A DNA stretch of 64,000 bases from Nocardioides litoris (GTDB lineage Bacteria; Actinomycetota; Actinomycetes; Propionibacteriales; Nocardioidaceae). Under the pieces are notes generated by a model. That model had not been told where the DNA came from and ran no database searches. It saw only the letters and a list, made by a program, of their open reading frames with translations. Positions within the stretch are counted from its first letter, which is position 1; each line of letters opens with the position of its first letter. A program made the position numbers and the translations under genes. Below are positions 50,143-57,981 of the stretch, piece by piece. The DNA lies in NCBI RefSeq assembly GCF_006346315.1, contig NZ_VDMR01000006.1, positions 175,724 to 239,723 of the forward strand. Direction: 5' to 3'.

Positions 50143-51744
50143 ATGGACTACGTCAGCCCCGTCATCGAGTACGCCGAGCTCTCACCGCTCTTCGTCGTCT
50201 TCGGCGCCGCGGTCATCGGTGTGCTCATCGAGGCCTTCGCGCCCCGCCCCCTGCGGCACGTCCTGCAGACCTCCGTCGCGGCCGTCGGCGTGGTCGGCGC
50301 CGGTGTCGCCACCGTCCTGGTCGGCCTCGACCTGGCCGAGAGCGGCGCCGGCCGCGGCCTGGTCGGTGCCGAGGGCTCGGTCGTCGTCGACGGCCCCACG
50401 GTCTACCTCTGGGGCCTGGTGCTGGTCTTCTCCGCCGCGGGTGTCGCGCTGTTCTCCGAGCGCAAGCTCGAGGCGGGCGTCCCCGTGTTCGCCGGTGCTG
50501 CCGCGACCCTGCCCGGGTCGGAGGGCGAGCGCGAGGCCTCGACCCGGGGCCTCGCCCACACCGAGGTCTACCCGCTGCTCATGTTCGCCGTCGGCGGCAT
50601 GATGCTCTTCCCGGCCTCGGGCGACCTGCTCACCATGTTCATCGCCCTCGAGGTGCTCTCGCTCCCGCTGTACCTGCTCTGCGGCCTGGCCCGACGTCGG
50701 CGCCTGCTGAGCCAGGAGGCGGCGCTGAAGTACTTCCTGCTGGGCGCGTTCTCCTCCGGCTTCTTCCTGTACGGCGTCGCGCTGGTCTACGGCTACGCCG
50801 GCTCGATGGACCTCGACGTCATCCACGACGCCGTCTCCAACGGCTCCGACGACCGCGCCCTGCTGCTGCTCGGCATCGCCATGCTGGCGGTCGGGCTGCT
50901 GTTCAAGGTCGGCGCGGTGCCGTTCCAGGCCTGGACGCCCGACGTCTACCAGGGTGCGCCGACCGCGGTCACGGCGTTCATGTCGGCCGCGACCAAGGTC
51001 GCGGCGTTCGGCGCGCTGCTGCGGTTGTTCTACGTCGCCTTCGGGGCCGACCGCTGGAACTGGCAGCCGATGATGTGGGCCATCGCCATCCTGACCATGC
51101 TGGTCGGCTCGGTGCTGGCCTGCGTGCAGAGCGACATCAAGCGGATGCTGGCCTACTCCTCGGTGGCCCACACCGGCTTCCTGCTCACCGGCATGCTCGG
51201 CGTCCAGTCGCCCTCGGCGCTCGCCGACGGCGAGGTCACCTCGCTGCAGGCCGTGCTGTTCTACCTCACGACCTACGGCTTCGCGACCGTCGGCGCCTTC
51301 GCGGTCGTGAGCACGGTCCGCGACGCCAACGGGGAGGCCTCGGCCTTCGCGCGCTGGGTCGGGCTCGGCAAGCGCTCGCCGCTGACCGCGCTCGTGTTCT
51401 CCTTCTTCCTGTTCTCGATGGCCGGCATCCCGCTCACCTCGGGCTTCGTCGGCAAGTGGGCGGTGTTCACCGTGGCCGGCGCGTCCGGCGCCTGGCCGGT
51501 CGTCGCGGTGGCGATCGCGTCGAGCATCATCGCGGTCTACTTCTACGTCCGCTACATCCGGCTCATGTTCTTCACCGACCCCGAGCCCGGCCGTGACGGC
51601 GTGCCCGAGGTCGCCTCGGTGACCGTCCCCTCGCCGCTGACCTCGGTCACCATCGCGGTGTGCGCGATCGCCACCCTCGTACTCGGCATCGTGCCCGGGC
51701 CCGTGCTCGACCTCGCCATGCAGGTGGGAGACTTCGTCAGGTGA
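50143..51744 (+). CDS. nuoN: NADH-quinone oxidoreductase subunit N
   Basis: 533 aa antiporter-like subunit. FIALEVLSLPLYLLCGLAR holds the conserved Glu; FKVGAVPFQAWTPDVYQGAPTAVTAFMSAATKVAAF (part) holds the channel Lys; QSDIKRMLAYSSVAHTGFLL follows. A roughly 30-residue loop at about 115-140 is poorly conserved. The stop overlaps the polyprenyl synthase gene by GTGA, tying quinone tail synthesis to complex I expression. Confidence 0.96.
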   Translation: MDYVSPVIEYAELSPLFVVFGAAVIGVLIEAFAPRPLRHVLQTSVAAVGVVGAGVATVLVGLDLAESGAGRGLVGAEGSVVVDGPTVYLWGLVLVFSAAGVALFSERKLEAGVPVFAGAAATLPGSEGEREASTRGLAHTEVYPLLMFAVGGMMLFPASGDLLTMFIALEVLSLPLYLLCGLARRRRLLSQEAALKYFLLGAFSSGFFLYGVALVYGYAGSMDLDVIHDAVSNGSDDRALLLLGIAMLAVGLLFKVGAVPFQAWTPDVYQGAPTAVTAFMSAATKVAAFGALLRLFYVAFGADRWNWQPMMWAIAILTMLVGSVLACVQSDIKRMLAYSSVAHTGFLLTGMLGVQSPSALADGEVTSLQAVLFYLTTYGFATVGAFAVVSTVRDANGEASAFARWVGLGKRSPLTALVFSFFLFSMAGIPLTSGFVGKWAVFTVAGASGAWPVVAVAIASSIIAVYFYVRYIRLMFFTDPEPGRDGVPEVASVTVPSPLTSVTIAVCAIATLVLGIVPGPVLDLAMQVGDFVR

Positions 51745-52730
51745 GCACCGACCTGGCTCTGCCGATCGACGACGAGGCCCTCGCCGACCGGCTGCGCCAG
51801 CGGATGGCCCTCGTCGAGCAGGCCCTCTACGAGCACGCGTCGAGCCCGTCGCCGTACGTCACCGAGGCGGCGCGGCACCTGCTGGCAGCCGGGGGCAAGC
51901 GCTTCCGGCCGCTGCTGGTGCTGCTGGCCGCCGAGGCCGGCCCCGACCCCGGGCACGAGGACGTGCTGACCGCGGCGTGCGTCGTCGAGATCACCCACGT
52001 CGGATCGCTCTACCACGACGACGTCATGGACGAGGCCGCGCTGCGGCGCGGGGAGGCCTCGGCCAACTCCCGCTACGACAACCACGTCGCGATCCTCACC
52101 GGCGACTGGCTGTTCGCGAAGTCCTCCGAGCTCACCGCGCTGCTCGGCGCCGAGGCGGTGGGCATCCAGGCCGCCACCTTCACCCGTCTCGTCGAGGGCC
52201 AAATCCTCGAGGGCGTCGAGCCCGAGGGTGACCCCCTGCAGCACTACCTCGACGTGGTCGCCGGCAAGACCGGCTCGCTCATCGCCACCTCCGCGCGCTA
52301 CGGCGCCCGCTTCGCCGGCGCCGGCCGCGAGGTCGAGGAGGCGCTCACGGCGTACGGCGAGATCGTCGGGTCTGCGTTCCAGCTCTCCGACGACATCCTC
52401 GACGTCGCCTCCGACAGCGAGGAGTCGGGCAAGACCCCCGGCACCGACCTGCGCGAGGGCGTGCCGACGCTGCCGGTGCTGATGGCGCAGGCCTCCACCG
52501 ACCCCGCCGACGCCCGGCTGCTCGAGCTGCTGGGCTCCGACCTCAGCGACGACGCGCGGCACGCCGAGGCGCTGGCGCTGCTGCGCAAGCACCCCGCCCT
52601 CGACCAGGCCCGCTCCTACGTCGTCGCGCAGGCGCAGGAGGCCAAGGCGCTGCTCACGGCCCTGCCCGAGGGTTCGGTCCGCTCCGCCCTCGAGGACTTC
52701 GCCGACCTCGTCGCCGTCCGCTCCAGCTGA
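51741..52730 (+). CDS. Polyprenyl diphosphate synthase (menaquinone side chain)
   Basis: 329 aa trans-isoprenyl synthase. The first Asp-rich motif is D93-D94-V-M-D97 in LYHDDVMDEA. The second is in FQLSDDILDVASD (about 213-225). GGKRFRPLLVLLAAEAG and LVEGQILEGVEP also match. Coupling to nuoN and nearby men genes suggests it makes the menaquinone tail (likely C35-C45). The exact chain length cannot be read from the sequence. Confidence 0.9.
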   Translation: MSTDLALPIDDEALADRLRQRMALVEQALYEHASSPSPYVTEAARHLLAAGGKRFRPLLVLLAAEAGPDPGHEDVLTAACVVEITHVGSLYHDDVMDEAALRRGEASANSRYDNHVAILTGDWLFAKSSELTALLGAEAVGIQAATFTRLVEGQILEGVEPEGDPLQHYLDVVAGKTGSLIATSARYGARFAGAGREVEEALTAYGEIVGSAFQLSDDILDVASDSEESGKTPGTDLREGVPTLPVLMAQASTDPADARLLELLGSDLSDDARHAEALALLRKHPALDQARSYVVAQAQEAKALLTALPEGSVRSALEDFADLVAVRSS

Positions 52731-52744
52731 GGCGGCTCGCCGGC

Positions 52745-52826
52745 GGCAGAATCTCCGGTCAACTGGAGGATCTGCCACTCCTGACGGGAAGTTCCCCAGG
52801 AGTGGGAGTTCCGGGCCAGGAGTCGC
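52745..52826. repeat. Dispersed palindromic repeat, copy B
   Basis: The hairpin core CTCCGGTCAACTGGAG lies inside GGCAGAAT...ATCTGCC arms (52745-52778). It is followed by GGGAAGTTCCCC, AGGAGTGGGAGTTCC and the closing GGCCAGGAGTCG. Same order of parts as copies A and C. Confidence 0.85.
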
Positions 52827-52851
52827 CGGCCGGGTCACCGAGCCGACGCCG

Positions 52852-52938
52852 GTGGGAAAATCTCCGGTTAACCGGAGAATCTGCCACTTCTTGTAGGCAA
52901 TTCCCCACCACCAGTGGGAGTTCCGTGCCAGGAGTCGG
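52852..52938. repeat. Dispersed palindromic repeat, copy C
   Basis: The perfect 16-bp palindrome CTCCGGTTAACCGGAG sits in GTGG..CCAC arms (52852-52887). CAATTCCCC, AGTGGGAGTTCC and GTGCCAGGAGTCGGG follow. Together with copy B it fills the gap between the polyprenyl synthase and rarD. Confidence 0.85.
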
Positions 52939-52947
52939 GCGCGGAGG

Positions 52948-53859
52948 TCAGGCGGCGGTGGTGGCCTCGGCGGCCAGCGCGAGCTGCCGGCGACGGTGGC
53001 GCAGCGCCTCGGAGGTGAAGACGACCAGCGCCAGCCAGACCAGCGCGAACCCGACCCAGCGGCCCGGGCTCATGGCCTCGTCGAAGACGAGCAGGCCGAG
53101 CACGAACTGGATGGTCGGCGCGAGGTACTGCAGCAGGCCGAGCGAGACCATCGAGACGCGGGTCGCGGCGGCGCCGAAGCAGATGAGCGGCACGGCGGTG
53201 ACCAGGCCGGCGCTCATGAGCAGCAGCACGTGCCCGGCCCCCTCGCCGGTCAGGTGCCCGTCGCCCGAGGCCTGCAGCACGACGAGGTAGACGAGCGCGA
53301 ACGGCGCGATCACGGCCGTCTCGAAGGCCAGGCTCTCCACCGCGCCGACGTCGGCGGACTTCTTGGCCAGCCCGTAGGTGCCGAAGGAGAAGGCCAGGAT
53401 GATCGCGATCCACGGCGGCCGCCCGTAGTCGAGGGTCAGCACGCACACGGCCGTGAACCCGATGCCCATCGCGGCCCACTGCCAGGGCCGGAGCCGCTCG
53501 CGCAGCACGAGGACCCCCATGAGCACGGTCACGAGCGGGTTGACGAAGTACCCGAGCGAGGTCTCCACGACACGGCCGCTGTTGACGCCGTAGATGTAGG
53601 TCGTCCAGTTGCTGGTGATCGTCACCGCGGCCACCAGGAGCAGCAGCCGCACGCGGCGGTCGGCGACGATGGCGCGCAGGTGGCCGGTGCGGCCGAGCGC
53701 CACCACCAGCACGCCCATGGTCAGCAGCGACCACACGACGCGGTGGGCGAGGATCTCCAGGGCGCCGCCGGGCTCGAGCAGCGGCCAGTAGAGCGGGAAC
53801 GCACCCCACATCGCGTACGCCGCGACGCCCAGCGCCAGACCCCTTCGCCCCTCCTGCAC
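52948..53859 (-). CDS. rarD: EamA-family transporter RarD
   Basis: 303 aa, ten membrane helices in the duplicated EamA pattern. RarD hallmarks are the N-terminal AYAMWGAFPLYWPLLEPGGALEILAHRVVWS (part), SNWTTYIYGVNSGRVVETSLGYFVNPLVTV (part) and SLGLLQYLAPTIQFVLGLLVF. It is a putative drug/metabolite exporter of unknown substrate. GTG 53859 has a TATGTT hexamer 6 nt upstream. Confidence 0.92.
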   Translation of the reverse strand: MQEGRRGLALGVAAYAMWGAFPLYWPLLEPGGALEILAHRVVWSLLTMGVLVVALGRTGHLRAIVADRRVRLLLLVAAVTITSNWTTYIYGVNSGRVVETSLGYFVNPLVTVLMGVLVLRERLRPWQWAAMGIGFTAVCVLTLDYGRPPWIAIILAFSFGTYGLAKKSADVGAVESLAFETAVIAPFALVYLVVLQASGDGHLTGEGAGHVLLLMSAGLVTAVPLICFGAAATRVSMVSLGLLQYLAPTIQFVLGLLVFDEAMSPGRWVGFALVWLALVVFTSEALRHRRRQLALAAEATTAA

Positions 53860-53865
53860 GACCTC

Positions 53866-53871
53866 AACATA
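53866..53871 (-). promoter_or_regulatory. Leaderless -10 element of rarD
   Basis: TATGTT (minus strand) ends 6 nt before the GTG at 53859. Confidence 0.5.
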
Positions 53872-53950
53872 GAGTCTGGTTTGCCCGAGCCGGCCGGAGG
53901 GCAGGAGGCCCGGGTCTCACCCCACGAACCCACTCCCCGGAGGACTCCAC

Positions 53951-54439
53951 ATGCGTTCCGCCCGTCCCCTCATCGCGCTGCTGGCGCTGGCCCTCGCGGC
54001 CTCGCTCGGCCTCGCCCCCGCCGGCGCCCAGGCGTCGGTCGCTCGCGGTGCCGCGGTCTCCGGCGCCGACCGGGCCGACCTCGGCTCGGTCTCCGGCCGC
54101 ACCGACGCCCGCCTGGCCACGACCGTGACCGCCAAGGTCGTCAAGAAGCGCGTGCGGCCCAACGGCCCGCGCGTCCTGGTCATCAAGGGCGCGGTCAGCC
54201 CGCTGGGCGTCGGCCCGGTCAAGATCCAGCGCGCCACCAAGTGCAACAAGGCCACCAAGACCTGCAACTTCAAGTTCTACCGCAAGAAGGCCCTGAAGAA
54301 CGGCCGCTACGAGGTCGTCATCGACGCCCCCAACCGCCTGCGCGGCTGGGTCTGGCGGGCCAAGGTCGGCAGCGCCCTGAGCAACGCCTGGCTGACCTGC
54401 CGCAAGCGCCCCACCCAGGAGTGCAAGATCCCCTACTGA
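53951..54439 (+). CDS. Small secreted basic protein, unknown
   Basis: 162 aa with a clear signal peptide (MRSARPLIALLALALAASLG..., likely cleaved near AQA-S at 28). The mature part is very basic (KVVKKRVRPNGPR, FYRKKALKNGRYE) with four cysteines in two pairs (CNKATKTC and CRKRPTQEC) near the C-terminus, probably disulfides. GGAGGA precedes the ATG. I recognise no family. A strong terminator follows. Confidence 0.8.
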   Translation: MRSARPLIALLALALAASLGLAPAGAQASVARGAAVSGADRADLGSVSGRTDARLATTVTAKVVKKRVRPNGPRVLVIKGAVSPLGVGPVKIQRATKCNKATKTCNFKFYRKKALKNGRYEVVIDAPNRLRGWVWRAKVGSALSNAWLTCRKRPTQECKIPY

Positions 54440-54469
54440 GCCGCTGACCCCAGCTCCTCAGCAGACGCG

Positions 54470-54503
54470 AGAAGGGCCCCCGCCGCGAGGCGGGGGCCCT
54501 TCT
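54470..54503. terminator. Strong bidirectional terminator
   Basis: A perfect 15-bp stem (AGAAGGGCCCCCGCC / GGCGGGGGCCCTTCT) with a GCGA loop lies between the secreted protein gene and the convergent korB. Confidence 0.92.
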
Positions 54504-54505
54504 GC

Positions 54506-54541
54506 GTGCCGGGGGTGCCGGGGTGCCGGGGTGCCGGGGTG
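54506..54541. repeat. G-rich 9-bp tandem repeat
   Basis: Four GTGCCGGGG units (the first with an extra G) lie directly after the terminator. Confidence 0.8.
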
Positions 54542-54562
54542 GCCCGGATGTCCCAGACCCCG

Positions 54563-55678
54563 TCAGACCACGGTCCAGGTGTCGCCGCCGTTGACGAGGG
54601 CTGCGAGGCGGTCGGTGGGGTCACCGTCGACCGCGCGCTGGGCGGCGTCGATCTGGGCGCGGGCCTGGTCGTCGTAGGTCGACCGGACGACCTGGCGGAA
54701 GATGCCGATGGGCGCCTGGTGGAGGTAGTCGTTGGCGGTCAGCCGGGAGATCGCGAACGCGGTCGAGGGGTCCTCGGCGTGCGCGTCGTGGACGAGCAGC
54801 GCGTCGACGCCGACGTCGGCCACGTCGACGACCTTGACGCCGCCGGTGGCGGTGTCGCGGACGACGCCCTTGACGCCCTGGCCGTCAGTGCTGTCGGGGC
54901 CGGGGTTGCCGAAGCGGATCGGCTCGCCGTGCACGAGCGGGATGATGGCCTCGGCCTTGGTGTCGTTGCCCTTGATGGCGTCGAAGGCGCCGTCGTTGAA
55001 GATGGGGCAGTTCTGGTAGATCTCGACCAGCGAGGTGCCGCGGTGGGCGGCGGCCGCGGAGAGCACCGCGGTGAGGTGCTTGCGGTCGGAGTCGATGGTG
55101 CGGGCCACGAACGTCGCCTCCGCGCCCAGGGCGAGCGACACGGGGTTGAAGGGGTGGTCGACCGAGCCCATCGGGGTCGACTTGGTGATCTTGCCGGCCT
55201 CGGAGGTGGGGGAGTACTGGCCCTTGGTCAGGCCGTAGATCCGGTTGTTGAACAGCAGGATCGTCATGTTGACGTTGCGGCGCAGGGCGTGGATCAGGTG
55301 GTTGCCGCCGATCGACAGCGCGTCGCCGTCACCGGTGACGACCCACACCGACAGGTCCTCGCGCGCCGTGGCCAGGCCGGTCGCGATCGACGGCGCCCGG
55401 CCGTGGATCGAGTGCATGCCGTAGGTGTCGAGGTAGTAGGGGAACCGGGAGGAGCACCCGATGCCGGAGATGAAGGTGATGTTCTCGCGGCGCAGGCCGA
55501 GGTCGGGCAGGAAGGACTGCACGGCCTTGAGCACGGCGTAGTCGCCGCACCCGGGGCACCAGCGGACCTCCTGGTCGGAGGAGAACTCCTTGGCCGTCTG
55601 CGGTGCCGCGCCCTCCGCGAGGGTGGGCACCGACTCGACGCCGGTGCGCAGGTCGGGCATGCCGAGGTCGGCGGTCAT
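54563..55678 (-). CDS. korB: 2-oxoacid:ferredoxin oxidoreductase, beta subunit
   Basis: 371 aa from ATG 55678, overlapping the korA stop. WCPGCGDYAVLKAV (about 40-53) holds cluster cysteines. The thiamine diphosphate motif is GDGDALSIGGNH...NVNMTILLFNNRIYGLTKGQYSPTS (part). Later TSLVEIYQNCPIFNDGAF is typical. With KorA it oxidatively decarboxylates 2-oxoglutarate (or a related 2-oxoacid) to the CoA thioester, reducing ferredoxin. Confidence 0.93.
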   Translation of the reverse strand: MTADLGMPDLRTGVESVPTLAEGAAPQTAKEFSSDQEVRWCPGCGDYAVLKAVQSFLPDLGLRRENITFISGIGCSSRFPYYLDTYGMHSIHGRAPSIATGLATAREDLSVWVVTGDGDALSIGGNHLIHALRRNVNMTILLFNNRIYGLTKGQYSPTSEAGKITKSTPMGSVDHPFNPVSLALGAEATFVARTIDSDRKHLTAVLSAAAAHRGTSLVEIYQNCPIFNDGAFDAIKGNDTKAEAIIPLVHGEPIRFGNPGPDSTDGQGVKGVVRDTATGGVKVVDVADVGVDALLVHDAHAEDPSTAFAISRLTANDYLHQAPIGIFRQVVRSTYDDQARAQIDAAQRAVDGDPTDRLAALVNGGDTWTVV

Positions 55679-57669
55679 GAGGTGGCTCCCGTGGTGGTGG
55701 AGGTGTCGGTGGGGCTGTCGGTGGGGCTGTCGGTGGGGACGGTCAGGTCGACGTCGATGCCCTCGGCCTCGGCCACGAGGTGACCGATGGCCTCGGCGAG
55801 CTCGGCCGCCTTCAGCGGCAGGCCGCGGACCTGGTTGTAGCCCTGGGCGTCGACGAGGTACGTCGCGCGGAGCAGGGTCGAGAGCTGGCCGAGGTTCATC
55901 TCCGGCACCAGCACCCGGTCGTAGCGACGGAGGATGTCGCCGAGGTCCTTCGGGAACGGGTTGAGGTGGCGCAGGTGCACCTGGGCGACGTCGTACCCGG
56001 CCTTGCGGACGCGGCGGCAGCCGGCGCCGATGGGGCCGTACGTCGAGCCCCAGCCGATGACGAGGACCTTGGCGCGGCCGGAGGGGTCCTCGACCTCGAG
56101 CGGCGGCAGCGACTCGGCGATCCGGTCGACCTTGGCCTGGCGGGTGCGGACCATCAGGTCGTGGTTGGCGGGGTCGTAGGAGATGTTGCCGTGGCCCTCG
56201 CCCTTCTCGAGGCCGCCGATGCGGTGCTCGAGGCCGGGGGTGCCGGGCACGGCCCAGGGGCGGGCGAGGGTCTCCTCGTCGCGCAGGTAGGGCCAGTAGT
56301 CCTTCGAGCCGTCGGCCTTCTCGTGGTTGGGCTCGGTCGCGAACGCCGGGTCGATGACCGGCAGGTCGTCGGAGCCGGTGGCCACGTCGGGGATGCGCCA
56401 CGGCTCGGACCCGTTGGCGAGGTAGCCGTCGGAGAGCAGCATGACCGGGGTGCGGTAGGTGACGGCGATGCGCACGGCCTCGACGGCGGCGGCGAAGCAG
56501 TCACCGGGCGACTGGGGCGCCACGATCGGGACCGGGGCCTCGCCGTTGCGGCCGTACATCGCCTGCATGAGGTCGGCCTGCTCGGTCTTGGTGGGCAGGC
56601 CGGTCGAGGGACCGCCGCGCTGGACGTCGACCACGACGAGCGGCAGCTCGGTCATCACGGCCAGGCCGATGGCCTCGGACTTCAGCGCGATGCCGGGGCC
56701 GGAGGTGGTGGTCACGCCGAGCGCGCCGCCGAAGGAGGCGCCGATGGCCGAGCCGACGCCGGCGATCTCGTCCTCGGCCTGGAAGGTGGTGACGCCGAAC
56801 GCCTTGTGCTTGCTGAGCTCGTGGAGGATGTCGGAGGCCGGGGTGATCGGGTAGGACCCGAGGAAGACCGGGAGGCCCGAGCGCACGCCGCCCGCGATGA
56901 GCCCGTAGGCCAGGGCGAGGTTGCCGGTGATGTTGCGGTAGGTGCCGGGCGGCATCTGGGCCGGCTTGACCTCGTACTGGACCACGAAGGTCTCGGTGGT
57001 CTCGCCGTAGTTCCACCCGGTCTTGAACGCCGTGAGGTTGGCGTCACGGATGTCGGGGACCTTGGCGAACCGGCGGGACAAGAAGGCCTCGGTGCCCTCG
57101 GTGGGGCGGCCGTACATCCACGACAGCAGGCCGAGGGCGAACATGTTCTTGGCCCGCGCGGCGTCCTTGCGGGACAGGCCGTACTGCTTGACCGCCTCGA
57201 CGGTCATGCCGGTCAGGTCGACCGGGTGCACGGTGAACGCCCCCAGCGGATCGCCTGCATCACCCAGCGTGTCGAGCGGGTTGACGTCGTACCCGGCCTT
57301 GTCGAGGTTGCGCTTGGTGAAGTCGTGGGTGTCGAGGATGATCGCCGCGCCAGGCGCGAGGTCGCCCACGTTGGCCTTCAGCGCGGCCGGGTTCATCGCG
57401 ACCAGCACGTCGGGGGAGTCCCCCGCGGTGAGGATGTCGTGGTCGGCGAAGTGGACCTGGAACGACGAGACCCCGGGGATGGTGCCCTGGGGGGCGCGGA
57501 TCTCGGCCGGGAAGTTGGGCAGGGTCACCAGGTCGTTGCCGAAGGCGGCCGACTCCTGGGTGAAGCGGTCGCCCGTGAGCTGCATGCCGTCACCGGAGTC
57601 GCCCGCGAACCGGATGATCACCCGGTCGAGCTGCTTGACCTGCTTGGACACGTGTCCCACCTTCGTCAC
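55675..57669 (-). CDS. korA: 2-oxoacid:ferredoxin oxidoreductase, fused gamma-alpha subunit
   Basis: 664 aa. An N-terminal gamma domain (about 12-195: RFAGDSGDGMQLTGDRFTQE) is fused to the alpha domain (about 225-640: GSYPITPASDILHELSKHK, FQAEDEIAGVGSAIGASFGG). This is the aerobic-actinobacterial KorA layout, in which the enzyme can serve as the TCA 2-oxoglutarate step. The C-terminus ends in TDSPTDSPTDTSTTT, encoded by a 12-bp repeat. Start GTG 57669 is uncertain; GTG 57651 is an alternative. A KstR-like site lies about 100 nt upstream. Confidence 0.93.
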   Translation of the reverse strand: MTKVGHVSKQVKQLDRVIIRFAGDSGDGMQLTGDRFTQESAAFGNDLVTLPNFPAEIRAPQGTIPGVSSFQVHFADHDILTAGDSPDVLVAMNPAALKANVGDLAPGAAIILDTHDFTKRNLDKAGYDVNPLDTLGDAGDPLGAFTVHPVDLTGMTVEAVKQYGLSRKDAARAKNMFALGLLSWMYGRPTEGTEAFLSRRFAKVPDIRDANLTAFKTGWNYGETTETFVVQYEVKPAQMPPGTYRNITGNLALAYGLIAGGVRSGLPVFLGSYPITPASDILHELSKHKAFGVTTFQAEDEIAGVGSAIGASFGGALGVTTTSGPGIALKSEAIGLAVMTELPLVVVDVQRGGPSTGLPTKTEQADLMQAMYGRNGEAPVPIVAPQSPGDCFAAAVEAVRIAVTYRTPVMLLSDGYLANGSEPWRIPDVATGSDDLPVIDPAFATEPNHEKADGSKDYWPYLRDEETLARPWAVPGTPGLEHRIGGLEKGEGHGNISYDPANHDLMVRTRQAKVDRIAESLPPLEVEDPSGRAKVLVIGWGSTYGPIGAGCRRVRKAGYDVAQVHLRHLNPFPKDLGDILRRYDRVLVPEMNLGQLSTLLRATYLVDAQGYNQVRGLPLKAAELAEAIGHLVAEAEGIDVDLTVPTDSPTDSPTDTSTTTGATS
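55705..55740. repeat. 12-bp tandem repeat in the 3' end of korA (3 units)
   Basis: GTCGGTGGGGCT is repeated three times (the last ends AC) and codes for the Thr-Asp-Ser-Pro tail of KorA on the minus strand. It keeps the frame because the unit is 12 nt. Confidence 0.85.
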
Positions 57670-57766
57670 CGTCGGCCGACCTGTCGTCGACCCGTCGAGG
57701 AGCCTGCGCGGCGCGCTGCTTGCACGCCTGCTCGACCGCTCATCGTACGGCGGTCGCGCCCGGAAC

Positions 57767-57780
57767 TAGAACACGTTCCA
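57767..57780. promoter_or_regulatory. KstR-type operator upstream of korA
   Basis: TAGAACACGTTCCA fits the mycobacterial/rhodococcal KstR motif TnnAACnnGTTnnA at every fixed position, with partly symmetric flanks (GGAAC to the left). It lies 98 nt upstream of the korA start, in the 57670-57981 intergenic region. The cognate regulator is not encoded here. Confidence 0.5.
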
Positions 57781-57889
57781 GATGGCCTCCGGGCCGTGTC
57801 CGTCCCGGTCCTCCACGATAGTCGGCGCCTCGCGCCGACCCAGGCCGTCCTGCCACCTGGAAGGTGATGCTCACCACGCCGTGGACGAA

Positions 57890-57914
57890 TGGACTAGTTC
57901 CCCTACAAAGTCCA
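57890..57914. promoter_or_regulatory. Inverted repeat upstream of the sulfate-binding protein gene
   Basis: TGGACT and AGTCCA form perfect 6-bp arms 13 nt apart, in a stretch less GC-rich than its surroundings. Possible promoter elements nearby are TACTCT (57916-57921) and TTGACA (57929-57934). A candidate operator for sulfur-responsive control; the regulator is unknown. Confidence 0.4.
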
Positions 57915-57981
57915 GTACTCTGCTCCAGTTGACAGCCCAAGGTCACGATTCGGGCGTGGCAGGACAGAGAGAGAAGACACG

